A DNA stretch of 64,000 bases, taken from positions 62,001-126,000 of the forward strand of contig ATWE01000004.1 in NCBI GenBank assembly GCA_000421085.1, read 5' to 3'. The notes under the pieces were generated by a model. That model did not search any database, had not been told where the DNA came from, and saw only the letters and a list, made by a program, of their open reading frames with translations. This document shows, in pieces, positions 8,911 through 16,704 of this stretch (the stretch's first letter is position 1; every line of letters starts with the position of its first letter). This DNA is from Ensifer sp. USDA 6670. GTDB taxonomy: Bacteria > Pseudomonadota > Alphaproteobacteria > Rhizobiales > Rhizobiaceae. A program made the translations under genes and the position numbers.

Positions 8911-9915
8911 ATGTTCCGATTCCTTCTGGGGCGTTTGGCAGTGCTGATCCCGACTTTCATCGGGGTTTCTATCATCGCCTTTTCCTTCATCCGCCTGCTT
9001 CCTGGCGATCCCGTTGCGCTGCTTTCCGGCGAACGGGTGATGTCGCCGGAGCGGCACGCCGAGATCTCCCACCAATTGGGCTTCGACCGGCCCATCGTCA
9101 TGCAGTACCTGGATTATCTCTGGGGCGTTCTGCAGGGCGATTTCGGAACGTCGATCGTCACCAAGAAGCCGGTGATCGATCAGTTCATGGAGCTCTTCCC
9201 CGCCACAGTCGAGCTGTCGCTCTGCGCCATCATCTTCGCGGTGGTCGTCGGCATCCCCGCTGGTGTCGTCGCGGCAGTCAAGCGCGGGTCCATCTTCGAC
9301 CAGATCATCATGGGCACCGCGCTCATCGGCTTCTCGATGCCGATTTTCTGGTGGGGCCTGCTGCTGATCATCGTCGTCTCCGGTATTCTGCAGTGGACGC
9401 CGGTGTCCGGGCGTATCTCGTTGATGTTCTTCTTCCCGTCGGTCACCGGCTTCATGCTGGTCGACTCGCTATTGTCCGGCCAGGAAGGGGCGTTCCAGTC
9501 GGCCTTCAATCACCTCATCCTGCCGACAATCGTTCTCGGCACCATTCCGCTCGCCGTCATCGCGCGCCAGACCCGTTCGGCAATGCTCGAAGTGCTTTCC
9601 GAGGATTATGTGCGCACGGCACGTGCCAAGGGGCTCTCCACCTTCCGTGTGGTCGGCATTCATGCGCTCCGCAATGCGATGATCCCTGTCGTCACCACCA
9701 TTGGTCTGCAGATCGGTGTGATGCTGGCGGGCGCGATCCTGACGGAGACGATCTTCTCCTGGCCGGGGATCGGCAAATGGATGGTCGATTCGGTCTTCCG
9801 GCGCGACTATGCCGTGATACAGGGCGGGCTCCTGATCATAGCCGCTGTCATTATGCTGGTGAACCTCGCCGTGGATCTGCTCTACGGCCTGATCAACCCC
9901 CGCATCCGGCACTGA
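8911..9915 (+). CDS. dppB: Dipeptide ABC transporter permease DppB
   Basis: A 334-aa inner-membrane permease. It has the DppB/OppB N-terminal helix (RFLLGRLAVLIPTFIGV), the RLLPGDP periplasmic motif and the cytoplasmic EAA loop near DYVRTARAKGLSTFRV. About six membrane segments are visible. ATG 8911 has GAGG 7 bases upstream and is preferred over the TTG two codons earlier. It forms the channel with DppC. It is separated from dppA by 104 bases with a hairpin and followed by dppC after 10 bases. Confidence 0.93.
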   Translation: MFRFLLGRLAVLIPTFIGVSIIAFSFIRLLPGDPVALLSGERVMSPERHAEISHQLGFDRPIVMQYLDYLWGVLQGDFGTSIVTKKPVIDQFMELFPATVELSLCAIIFAVVVGIPAGVVAAVKRGSIFDQIIMGTALIGFSMPIFWWGLLLIIVVSGILQWTPVSGRISLMFFFPSVTGFMLVDSLLSGQEGAFQSAFNHLILPTIVLGTIPLAVIARQTRSAMLEVLSEDYVRTARAKGLSTFRVVGIHALRNAMIPVVTTIGLQIGVMLAGAILTETIFSWPGIGKWMVDSVFRRDYAVIQGGLLIIAAVIMLVNLAVDLLYGLINPRIRH

Positions 9916-9925
9916 GGAGAGCGAT

Positions 9926-10834
9926 ATGACCGAAGTTACCGCGACAACCGCCATATCGACCGATCCGACGCGCCGGGCGCGTCTCGCCGAATTCTGGTAC
10001 TATTTCTCGGAGAACCGGGGCGCCGTCATCGGCCTGTTCTTCTTCCTGTTTCTGGTGCTGCTCGCCATCTTCGCTCCGCTGGTGGCACCTCATAACCCGA
10101 CCATCCAGTTCCGCGAGGCGGTGCTGCTCCCGCCCGTCTGGCAGGAAGGCGGCCGCGCGACATTCCTGCTCGGCACCGACGCCGTCGGCCGCGACATGCT
10201 CTCCCGCCTCATCTACGGCACACGCTTCTCGCTCTTCGTCGGCGTCATCGTGACGGTCTTGTCGCTGACGGGCGGAATCCTCGTCGGCGTCATCGCCGGC
10301 TATTTCCGCGGGTGGATCGATACCGTCATCATGCGGATCATGGACATCATCCTGGCCTTCCCGTCGCTCCTGCTGGCGCTCGTCCTGGTGGCGGTGCTGG
10401 GGCCGGGCCTCACCAATGCGATGATCGCAATCGCGCTGGTTTTCCAGCCGCATTTCGTCCGCCTGACGCGGGCGGCGGTGATGACGGAGAAAACGCGCGA
10501 CTACGTCGTGGCGGCGAAGGTCGCCGGAGCCGGACATGCGAGGCTGATGTTCAAAACCATCCTGCCGAACTGCATGGCGCCGCTCATCGTTCAGGCGACG
10601 CTCTCTTTTTCGAGCGCGATCCTCGATGCGGCGGCACTCGGCTTCCTGGGCATGGGGGCGCAGCCGCCGACGCCGGAATGGGGAACGATGCTGGCGGAAG
10701 CACGCGAATTCATTCTCCGTGCCTGGTGGGTCGTGACGCTTCCAGGCCTCGCTATCCTCGTGACCGTTCTGGCAATCAATCTGATGGGCGACGGCCTGCG
10801 CGACGCTCTCGACCCCAAGCTGAAGAGGTCCTGA
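9926..10834 (+). CDS. dppC: Dipeptide ABC transporter permease DppC
   Basis: A 302-aa permease with the DppC N-terminal helix after a 40-residue cytoplasmic lead, the LLGTDAVGRDMLSRLIYG motif and the EAA loop (DYVVAAKVAGAGHARLMF). It pairs with DppB in the inner membrane. The start ATG 9926 has AGGAGA at 9914-9919. One base separates its stop from the dppD start, so translation is likely coupled. Confidence 0.93.
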   Translation: MTEVTATTAISTDPTRRARLAEFWYYFSENRGAVIGLFFFLFLVLLAIFAPLVAPHNPTIQFREAVLLPPVWQEGGRATFLLGTDAVGRDMLSRLIYGTRFSLFVGVIVTVLSLTGGILVGVIAGYFRGWIDTVIMRIMDIILAFPSLLLALVLVAVLGPGLTNAMIAIALVFQPHFVRLTRAAVMTEKTRDYVVAAKVAGAGHARLMFKTILPNCMAPLIVQATLSFSSAILDAAALGFLGMGAQPPTPEWGTMLAEAREFILRAWWVVTLPGLAILVTVLAINLMGDGLRDALDPKLKRS

Positions 10835-10835
10835 C

Positions 10836-11690
10836 ATGGCGCTTCTCGAAATCGAAAACCTCGTCGTCGAATTCCAGACGGCGTCCGGACCGTTCCGCGC
10901 CGTCGACGGCGTCTCGCTCAAGGTGCATGAGGGCGAGGTCCTGGCGATCGTCGGGGAATCGGGTTCCGGCAAATCCGTATCCATGCTTGCCGCCATGGGG
11001 CTTCTGCCCTGGACCGCCAAGGTAACCGCGGACAAGCTCGCCTTCAACGGTCGGGATCTATTGAAGATGCCGGCCTCCGACCGTCGCAAGATCGTCGGCA
11101 AGGACATTGCGATGATCTTTCAGGAGCCCATCGCCAGCCTCAATCCGTGCTTCACCGTCGGTTTCCAGATCGAGGAAGTGCTGCGGATACATATGGGCCT
11201 CGACCGGGCCGCGCGGCGCAAGCGCGCGATAGAGCTTTTCGAGTCGGTCGGCATTCCCGACCCGGCCGAGCGCCTCGGGCACTTTCCGCACCAGATGTCG
11301 GGCGGGCAGTGCCAACGCGTGATGATCGCCATCGCGCTTGCCTGCAACCCGAAACTGCTTATCGCCGACGAGCCGACGACCGCACTGGACGTGACGATCC
11401 AGAAGCAGATTCTCGATCTCCTGATGAAGCTGCAGCAGGGATACCGCATGGGCCTCATCATGATCACCCATAACATGGGCGTCGTAGCGGAGACGGCGGA
11501 TCGCGTCATCGTGCAGTACAAGGGCCGGAAGATCGAAGAGGCGGATGTCCTGTCGCTGTTCGAGTCGCCGAAGAGCAATTATACCCGCGCGCTTCTCTCG
11601 GCCCTGCCGGAGAATGCGACGGGAGACCGGTTGCCGACGATTTCCGAACTTTTCAATGAGCAACAGATGCTCGAGGGAGCTGCTCGATGA
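10836..11690 (+). CDS. dppD: Dipeptide ABC transporter ATPase DppD
   Basis: A 284-aa ABC ATPase. Walker A GESGSGKS is at 40-47, the Q-loop at FQEP, the signature MSGGQ at 154-158, Walker B LLIADEP at 174-180 and the switch His212. It is one of two nucleotide-binding subunits that drive the DppBC channel. It is shorter than many DppD/OppD proteins and lacks much of the usual C-terminal extension. Its last codons overlap the dppF start (ATGA). Confidence 0.92.
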   Translation: MALLEIENLVVEFQTASGPFRAVDGVSLKVHEGEVLAIVGESGSGKSVSMLAAMGLLPWTAKVTADKLAFNGRDLLKMPASDRRKIVGKDIAMIFQEPIASLNPCFTVGFQIEEVLRIHMGLDRAARRKRAIELFESVGIPDPAERLGHFPHQMSGGQCQRVMIAIALACNPKLLIADEPTTALDVTIQKQILDLLMKLQQGYRMGLIMITHNMGVVAETADRVIVQYKGRKIEEADVLSLFESPKSNYTRALLSALPENATGDRLPTISELFNEQQMLEGAAR

Positions 11691-12514
11691 CCCATGTTCT
11701 CGAAGCCCGCAACCTGGTGCGTGACTATCACATTCCCGGCAACCTGTTCCGTAAGGCGCGCACCGTTCATGCGCTGAAGGGCGTAAGCTTCACGGTCGAC
11801 GAGGGCAAGACGCTCGCGATCGTGGGCGAAAGCGGCTGCGGCAAGTCTACGCTCGGACGCATCATCACGCTCATCGACCCGGCGACGGCGGGAGAGCTGT
11901 TGATCGACGGCAAGACAGTCGACATCGCGCGCGAGGGGCTGACGGCGGAGATGCGCCGCAAGGTTCAGATCGTCTTTCAGAACCCTTACGGCTCCCTCAA
12001 TCCTCGCCAGAAGATCGGCGATATTCTCGCGGAACCGCTGATCATCAACACCAAGGTCCCGGCAGACGAACGCCGCGAGCGGGCAATGGCGATGTTGAAA
12101 AAGGTCGGCCTTGAGGAGAAGCACTACAATCGCTACCCGCACATGTTCTCCGGCGGCCAGCGGCAGCGCATCGCGATTGCCCGTGCGCTGATGCTCAATC
12201 CCAAGCTTCTGGTTCTGGATGAGCCGGTTTCGGCGCTCGACCTTTCCGTGCAGGCGCAGGTTCTGAACCTGCTCGCCGATCTGCAGGACGAATTCAAGCT
12301 CACCTATGTCTTCATCAGTCACGATCTGTCGGTGGTGCGCTACATCGCCGATGACGTAATGGTGATGTACTACGGCGAAGCGGTCGAGTATGGCAGCCGG
12401 GACGCGGTATTCTCCGACCCGCAGCACGATTATACGAAGACGTTGTTCGCAGCGACGCCGCGGGCGGATGTTGCCAGCATCAAGGCCCGGCTCGCCCGGA
12501 AGAATGCCGCCTGA
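11687..12514 (+). CDS. dppF: Dipeptide ABC transporter ATPase DppF
   Basis: A 275-aa ABC ATPase with Walker A GESGCGKS at 47-54, the Q-loop FQNPYGSLNPR typical of DppF/OppF, the signature FSGGQRQRI, Walker B LLVLDEP and switch FISHDLSVV. It works with DppD. The start overlaps the dppD stop by four bases. It is the last transport gene of the operon; a RidA gene follows after 63 bases. Confidence 0.93.
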   Translation: MTHVLEARNLVRDYHIPGNLFRKARTVHALKGVSFTVDEGKTLAIVGESGCGKSTLGRIITLIDPATAGELLIDGKTVDIAREGLTAEMRRKVQIVFQNPYGSLNPRQKIGDILAEPLIINTKVPADERRERAMAMLKKVGLEEKHYNRYPHMFSGGQRQRIAIARALMLNPKLLVLDEPVSALDLSVQAQVLNLLADLQDEFKLTYVFISHDLSVVRYIADDVMVMYYGEAVEYGSRDAVFSDPQHDYTKTLFAATPRADVASIKARLARKNAA

Positions 12515-12577
12515 GCGGAAATACGTATCACCCAGATGCCGGCAGACCGTTGTCGGCCCAATACCAGGATGAGGATT

Positions 12578-12922
12578 ATGGAAATCAAGCGTTTCGAAAG
12601 CGGCTCGCGGATGAGCCAGGCCGTGGTCTACAACAACACGGTCTATCTCGCCGGCCAGGTCGGCAATGCCGGCGATGACGTCGTCACCCAGACGAAGCAG
12701 GCGCTGGCCGAGGTCGATCGTCTGCTGGGGCTCGCAGGCACGGACAAGACGCGCATTCTTTCCGCGACCGTCTGGCTTGCCGACATGGCGGACTTCGCCA
12801 AGATGAACTCAGTCTGGGACGCCTGGGTGCCTCAGGGCCACGCGCCGGCCCGCGCAACCGGCGAAGCGAAACTCGCAACCCCGGAATATCTCGTCGAAGT
12901 CATCGTGACGGCAGCTCTCTAA
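12578..12922 (+). CDS. RidA/YjgF-family protein
   Basis: A 114-aa Rid-superfamily protein. The family fold is clear (SGSRMSQAVVYNNTVYLAGQVG). The family Arg lies in APARATGEAKL, the position that binds the imine substrate in RidA. RidA proteins hydrolyse reactive enamines and imines made by PLP enzymes. The start ATG 12578 has AGGA 8 bases upstream; an in-frame ATG at 12569 is possible. It lies directly after the dpp operon and before a strong terminator, so it may be cotranscribed. It resembles the YjgH/RidA4-like branch more than classical RidA. Confidence 0.85.
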   Translation: MEIKRFESGSRMSQAVVYNNTVYLAGQVGNAGDDVVTQTKQALAEVDRLLGLAGTDKTRILSATVWLADMADFAKMNSVWDAWVPQGHAPARATGEAKLATPEYLVEVIVTAAL

Positions 12923-12957
12923 GCCGTTTCACGCGAGCAGATATACGCTCCACTTTC

Positions 12958-12990
12958 CGCCGCCGTCGGCCCCTGGGCCGGCGGCGTTTT
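12958..12990 (+). terminator. Terminator after the dpp-ridA operon
   Basis: CGCCGCC (12958-12964) pairs with GGCGGCG (12980-12986), with an inner GGCCC/GGGCC stem, followed by TTTT. Confidence 0.9.
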
Positions 12991-13018
12991 GCTGCCGTCC
13001 TTACGCGCTTGTCGCGCA

Positions 13019-13044
13019 GGAACGATTTCCGCAGTTGCGGCGTT
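13019..13044 (+). promoter_or_regulatory. EcfG (RpoE2)-type general-stress promoter
   Basis: GGAAC at 13019-13023 is 17 bases from CGTT at 13041-13044, an exact match to the alphaproteobacterial EcfG consensus GGAAC-N16/17-CGTT. It lies just after the ridA terminator and about 18 bases before the ATG of a small membrane protein gene. Transcription would then run into the AI-2E-type transporter gene. Confidence 0.75.
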
Positions 13045-13061
13045 TATCGGTGCGTTCCGCA

Positions 13062-13244
13062 ATGGAGGATGAGACTGCTCTACTGGGTGCCACGGCTCGT
13101 CTCGTAGGGCTTGCCGTGGCGGTACTTGGCATTGGGCTCTTCCCGCGGGCGCCGGAGGACGTGGCCTGTACATTGCTGATCGTCATCGGTGGGCCTGGCC
13201 TGCTTTCCGCCGCGCTCCACCCGTTCCCGCCTGAGCAACATTGA
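13062..13244 (+). CDS. Small two-helix membrane protein
   Basis: A 60-aa ORF beginning MEDETALLG. Two hydrophobic segments (about residues 10-27 and 34-52) are joined by FPRAPEDVA. I do not recognise a family. An exact EcfG promoter ends 18 bases before the ATG, which supports both the gene and this start over the in-frame TTG at 13035, which lies inside the promoter. The weak point is that no good ribosome site precedes the ATG. The gene would be the first of an operon with the AI-2E-type transporter. The hydrophobic pattern suggests a hairpin-like inner-membrane peptide. Confidence 0.5.
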   Translation: MEDETALLGATARLVGLAVAVLGIGLFPRAPEDVACTLLIVIGGPGLLSAALHPFPPEQH

Positions 13245-13342
13245 GCAACGCTTCGCGGGGGCATCCTGCGGTGGAGTGCGACCTCCGTCCTGCATCCGCG
13301 AACGGGCCGTTCGCCGCACGAGCGTTTGAGAGGTAGTTGCCG

Positions 13343-14473
13343 ATGGACATAGCCGGGCGGACGACGGCCGAGCGTCGACGGAAGCGCGAAGCGGAAAGGG
13401 AGATCGCGCTGGCCGAGGCGTCGGCGATCGTTGCCCGAAAACGCGACAGCATCGATCTCGCCGGCGCCTGGAGCGTCATTGGTCTGTTCGTGATCGCCTG
13501 CGCTGCAGTCGTCTATACGATGGAAGCGATCCTCCTGCCGATCACGCTCGCCGTCGTCATCGGCATCGTTCTCGGCCGCGCTGCCGATGAACTGTCCCGG
13601 TTCGGGCTGCCGCCCATGTTCGGCGGCCTTTTGCTGGCGCTGTGTTTTCTGCTTGGCCTATCATACCTGGTCAATGCCATCCTCTGGCCGATCACCGAGG
13701 TCGCGCGCGAGGCGCCGCGGCTCGTCGAAGACCTCATGCAGCGGATACTGCCCTATCTGCAGCGCTTCGAATGGTTAAACGTAGCGCTTGCCCGCGGCAG
13801 CGGAGAAGAGGCATTTGCCGACGTCATCGTCAAGAATGCGGGACCGCTGATCGGCGGCGCGGCGGCAAGCCTGACGCCCGCTTTGGTGCAGACCCTCATC
13901 TTCCTGGCCGCTCTTGTGCTCTTCCTGCTCGGGCGCGTTCAGTTGCGCAGCACGATCATTCTTGCTTTTCCCAGCCGCGAGGGTCGCCTGAGCGCGATCC
14001 GGATCATGAACGCCCTCGAGGATGCGCTTACGCATTATTTCTCGACCGCCAGCCTCATTTATCTGGCGCTGGGCTTCATAACCATGGTCATTGCGCTGGT
14101 CGGCGGACTGGCGATGCCCCCGCTTTGGGGGCTGTTCGCCTTCGTCTCGAGTTTCATTCCCTATCTCGGCGTCACCTTCATGACTCTTTCTTTGCTCGTC
14201 GGCGGGCTGATGACGCATGATGCGCTCATCGTGGCCATCGCCCCGGCGGTCGCCTTCTTCACCGTTCACCTCGCCATGGAAAATCTGCTGGTGCCCGCCA
14301 TCCTCGGCCAACGCTTCGATATCAATCCATTTCTGGTCTTCGTAGCGATCATTTTCTGGACCTGGATGTGGGGTGCTGTCGGGGCGCTCCTCGCCTTTCC
14401 GCTGTCGCTGATCGCGATGATCATATTCGAGCAGATCCTGCTGCCGCAGCCGGAACGCCAGTTGCCGGGCTGA
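13343..14473 (+). CDS. AI-2E family (PerM-type) membrane transporter
   Basis: A 376-aa polytopic protein of the AI-2E exporter/PerM family. A short basic N-terminus precedes two helices, a cytoplasmic or periplasmic middle part, and then the typical C-terminal helices with LWGLFAFVSSFIPYLGV and FLVFVAIIFWTWMWG. ATG 13343 follows GAGAGG at 13329-13334. Family members export diverse small molecules or act as Na+/H+ antiporters, so the substrate is unknown. The upstream EcfG promoter suggests stress induction. It converges on the PhyR gene. Confidence 0.85.
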   Translation: MDIAGRTTAERRRKREAEREIALAEASAIVARKRDSIDLAGAWSVIGLFVIACAAVVYTMEAILLPITLAVVIGIVLGRAADELSRFGLPPMFGGLLLALCFLLGLSYLVNAILWPITEVAREAPRLVEDLMQRILPYLQRFEWLNVALARGSGEEAFADVIVKNAGPLIGGAAASLTPALVQTLIFLAALVLFLLGRVQLRSTIILAFPSREGRLSAIRIMNALEDALTHYFSTASLIYLALGFITMVIALVGGLAMPPLWGLFAFVSSFIPYLGVTFMTLSLLVGGLMTHDALIVAIAPAVAFFTVHLAMENLLVPAILGQRFDINPFLVFVAIIFWTWMWGAVGALLAFPLSLIAMIIFEQILLPQPERQLPG

Positions 14474-14486
14474 CCCTTCATGCGGT

Positions 14487-15284
14487 CTAGTTCGCTCCGG
14501 CTTGCGCATGTTCGTCGAAGAAAAGAGCCTGGCTGATCAGCGCCTTCACGGTTTCCGGGTTGAAGGGTTTGGTTACCAGAAAGGCCGGCTCGGGTTTCTT
14601 GCCGGTCAGTAGCCGTTCGGGAAAGGCGGTGATGAAGATGACCGGTACGGCCGCCTGCGTCAGGATGTCGTTAACCGCGTCGATGCCCGAACTGCCGTCG
14701 GCCAGCTGGATATCCGCAAGCACCATTTTCGGCGATGTCTGGTGGTAGAGATCAAGCGCCTCGCGGCGGGTGCGGGCGATCCCGGTGACCCGGTGACCGA
14801 GGCTCGTCACCATGTCCTCGATATCCAACGCGATGAGAGGCTCATCCTCGATGATCATCACGTCGGTCGCGATCTGGCGCGAAATCTCCTCCGAGGCGCT
14901 GGTCAGAAGCTTGCCGAAGGCGCCTTGGTCCAGCGCCATGATTTCCGCCGCCTCGCCGGTCGAGAAACCCTCGAGGGCGACGAGCAGAAATGCCTGTCTC
15001 TGGGGCGGCGCGATGAGGGAGAGATTGGAAGCCGCCCTCTGCTCCCATGCGAAAGGCGAGGAGATCTGGGTTCTGTCGATCTTGAGTTTTCCGAACAGGG
15101 AACAAAACAGCTTGTAAAGACCGATGCGATCGTTCGACGCGGCTGGGAAAAGCCCAAGATCGTCGATCAGCGCTTCGAGCACGGCAGCGACATAGGCATC
15201 GCCGGCTGCTTGCGAGCCGGTGACGGCACGGGCGTAACGCCGAAGATAGGGGAGGTGGGGCGCAATCCTTGTGGAAAGTGGCAT
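14487..15284 (-). CDS. rsiB2: PhyR-type anti-anti-sigma response regulator
   Basis: A 265-aa protein with a sigma-factor-like N-terminal half (about 10-135; sigma2- and sigma4-like helices, SPPQRQAF-type region at 93-99) fused to a receiver domain (about 141-260). Phospho-acceptor Asp191, acid pocket Glu146/Asp147, Thr219 and Lys239 are present, with the PhyR-type FITAFPERLLTG. Phosphorylated PhyR sequesters the NepR anti-sigma factor and frees EcfG. AGGAAGG precedes the ATG. It diverges from a NepR-like gene. In S. meliloti the second PhyR paralog is called RsiB2; the symbol is given by context and recall. Confidence 0.88.
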   Translation of the reverse strand: MPLSTRIAPHLPYLRRYARAVTGSQAAGDAYVAAVLEALIDDLGLFPAASNDRIGLYKLFCSLFGKLKIDRTQISSPFAWEQRAASNLSLIAPPQRQAFLLVALEGFSTGEAAEIMALDQGAFGKLLTSASEEISRQIATDVMIIEDEPLIALDIEDMVTSLGHRVTGIARTRREALDLYHQTSPKMVLADIQLADGSSGIDAVNDILTQAAVPVIFITAFPERLLTGKKPEPAFLVTKPFNPETVKALISQALFFDEHAQAGAN

Positions 15285-15539
15285 TTAGACCTTCCTAAAC
15301 TATTGTGCATATGTTCCTGTCTTGCCGACGGCGGGCATCAGGATACGTCAAATGTTTTGAGCACGTATTCCGGTTTATGGAAAGCCTTGAGAATCAGCCG
15401 CGGCAAATGAATTGGGTGACCGGCTGGTGCGACCTAGAATGGGATTGGCTGAAGCCGAATTCTACCGGCACGAAAAGCGCCACATCAGGTACCGCGGATC
15501 TGAAATGGCGCCGAACTGCAGCCCGCACGGAACGGGAAG

Positions 15540-15728
15540 ATGAAGAAGTCCTCAAAGAAAGGCGCCGTGCCGGCGGGGGTTGCCCGCGCCGGGACGACGC
15601 AACCTCACAGTCAAATAGCTTCGAAGCTGAAGGCGCTCTACCAGGCGGTGGAGAATGAGCCGGTGCCGCAGCAGTTTCTGGACCTTCTGCACCGTCTGGA
15701 TGAGGCCGAAGAACGCCCGCGCAAGTGA
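15540..15728 (+). CDS. rsiA2: NepR-type anti-sigma factor
   Basis: A 62-aa protein whose core, residues 26-54, has the NepR pattern: IASKLKALYQAV, then NEPVPQQFLDLLHRLD. A basic Ser/Lys-rich N-terminus and short charged C-terminus flank it. NepR binds the EcfG sigma factor (RpoE2 in Sinorhizobium) and keeps it inactive until PhyR-P displaces it. The divergent PhyR gene next door confirms the assignment. No ecfG sigma gene or HWE kinase is adjacent, so this looks like the second, orphan NepR/PhyR pair (RsiA2/RsiB2 in S. meliloti). GGGAAG precedes the ATG at short spacing. Confidence 0.85.
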   Translation: MKKSSKKGAVPAGVARAGTTQPHSQIASKLKALYQAVENEPVPQQFLDLLHRLDEAEERPRK

Positions 15729-15760
15729 CGTGACAGCTTTCAAGCTAGTCGGCCACCGAC

Positions 15761-15792
15761 AAAACGAGCCGCGCCGGCCGGAGCGCGGCTCG
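15761..15792 (-). terminator. Terminator of the lipoprotein operon
   Basis: A perfect 10-bp stem, CGAGCCGCGC (15765-15774) with GCGCGGCTCG (15783-15792) and an 8-base loop, is followed on the minus strand by TTTT. It also lies 36 bases after the NepR stop, but no T-tract is present in that direction. Confidence 0.9.
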
Positions 15793-15806
15793 GCTAGCTG
15801 GTCGCA

Positions 15807-16055
15807 TCAGCAGCGGGCCGTATAGCGGCGGCCGTAGCGGTCGCGATAGATGCAATAACCGGGCTCGTTCGCACGACCGATAAGAGCACCGGCGACACCG
15901 CCGACAGCGGCGCCTACCGCAGCTCCCCTTACATCATTCGATATGGCACCGCCGATGATACCGCCGGAGGCAGCGCCGATTGCCGCACCTCGCTCCGTTT
16001 GCGTGCAGGCAGCCAGGGGAAGAATGAGGCTTGCGACGACGAGTAGCTTCTTCAT
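15807..16055 (-). CDS. Small glycine-zipper lipoprotein
   Basis: An 82-aa lipoprotein. A signal peptide with lipobox LAAC gives lipidated Cys17. A glycine-zipper segment rich in GAAIGAASGGIIGGA and GAAVGAAVGGVAGALIG follows, then a short tail with two cysteines and aromatic/basic residues (YCIYRDRYGRRYTARC). The glycine zipper is a membrane-inserting or oligomerising motif common in outer-membrane lipoproteins. AGGA precedes the ATG. It is the second gene of a two-gene operon led by a 50-aa ORF and an EcfG promoter, so it is probably an envelope-stress protein. Confidence 0.85.
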   Translation of the reverse strand: MKKLLVVASLILPLAACTQTERGAAIGAASGGIIGGAISNDVRGAAVGAAVGGVAGALIGRANEPGYCIYRDRYGRRYTARC

Positions 16056-16064
16056 GACGCGTTC

Positions 16065-16217
16065 CTATTCAGGGTTGACACAGTACTGCTGGAGATGCCG
16101 ACCATAGTCCTCGGCGGAAATGCGCTCCGAGGATATGGCTGGAGCTGCTGCGGCGCTCATCTGAGCGTCGATCCTCACTGGAGGGGTGATCACAACAGGC
16201 GCCGCCAAGGCTTGCAT
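16065..16217 (-). CDS. Small Ala/Pro-rich ORF ahead of the lipoprotein gene
   Basis: A 50-aa ORF starting MQALAAPVVITPP and ending GRHLQQYCVNPE. GGAGA lies 6 bases before the ATG. An ATG two codons further upstream is also in frame. The stop is 9 bases before the lipoprotein start, suggesting coupling. An exact EcfG promoter (16267-16291, minus) is placed to start a transcript about 40 bases upstream. No family is recognised and no signal peptide is seen. The other open frame here begins upstream of the expected transcript start, which favours this frame. Confidence 0.5.
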   Translation of the reverse strand: MQALAAPVVITPPVRIDAQMSAAAAPAISSERISAEDYGRHLQQYCVNPE

Positions 16218-16266
16218 TCCCATCTCCCATGGATACCGCCGCCGCGGCGCTTGTTATTGTCGCCAA

Positions 16267-16291
16267 AACGCCGATTGGCGCCATTTGTTCC
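16267..16291 (-). promoter_or_regulatory. EcfG-type promoter of the small ORF-lipoprotein operon
   Basis: On the minus strand GGAAC (16291-16287) is 16 bases from CGTT (16270-16267). The match to the EcfG consensus is exact. The expected start is near 16260, about 45 bases before the 50-aa ORF. Confidence 0.78.
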
Positions 16292-16345
16292 GCGCGTCAT
16301 GACGCCGGGGCGCATGCCTGTTGCCGGAGGGACACGGAGCGACCG

Positions 16346-16540
16346 TCATTTATGCGCCTGGCGTTCGGCACGTTCCAGAGTTTCGAGCAGTGCCTGGATC
16401 CGCTTGTTGTACCTTTCCTCGGAGTGCCGCTGAAGGTCGCGCATCGTCCTGCCGATGTGAAGATTCCGATCGCGCAGTTCCGCCTGATAACGGCCCGCCT
16501 CGTTTACGGTCTTCCAAATATGTCGCGAGGGTATCTTCAT
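16346..16540 (-). CDS. Small charged helical protein
   Basis: A 64-aa, highly charged protein (MKIPSRHIWKTVNEAG, then RTMRDLQRHSEERYNKR, ending ETLERAERQAHK). It is predicted to be almost all helix with heptad-like leucine spacing near the end. GGGAAG lies 3 bases before the ATG. The exact EcfG promoter at 16571-16595 would give a leader of about 25 bases, which makes the gene credible despite its size. I know no function. It may be a stress-induced nucleic-acid- or protein-binding factor, but this is speculation. Confidence 0.6.
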   Translation of the reverse strand: MKIPSRHIWKTVNEAGRYQAELRDRNLHIGRTMRDLQRHSEERYNKRIQALLETLERAERQAHK

Positions 16541-16570
16541 TGTCTTCCCGGAAATTCTTTCAATGCGAAC

Positions 16571-16595
16571 AACGCCAAGCGCTTTCGAAGGTTCC
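16571..16595 (-). promoter_or_regulatory. EcfG-type promoter of the 64-aa gene
   Basis: On the minus strand GGAAC (16595-16591), a 16-base spacer and CGTT (16574-16571) match the EcfG consensus exactly. It fires away from the next EcfG promoter, 110 bases to the right. Confidence 0.78.
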
Positions 16596-16704
16596 TCTCG
16601 CTTGCACGCGAAATATAAGTTCCGTTCTATTTGCGGTTCTCTTGGTTAATCAATGCTTTCTGAGCCGGGCAGACACCCTCGCGCCGCGCAGCCGGGCTGA
16701 TCCG

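Noticed and set aside
15311..15320. GGAAC on the minus strand upstream of the PhyR gene as an EcfG -35
   Set aside because: The only following TTT is 13 bases away and no GTT occurs at 16-17 bases, so the spacing is wrong.
15305..15658. A 117-aa open frame running across the PhyR-NepR gap
   Set aside because: It overlaps the NepR gene in another frame, has an implausible Trp/Cys/Arg-rich composition and no ribosome site.
16069..16284. A 71-aa minus-strand frame opposite the 50-aa ORF
   Set aside because: Its ATG lies upstream of the -10 of the EcfG promoter and its second half is Ser/Arg-rich shadow sequence; the 50-aa frame fits better.
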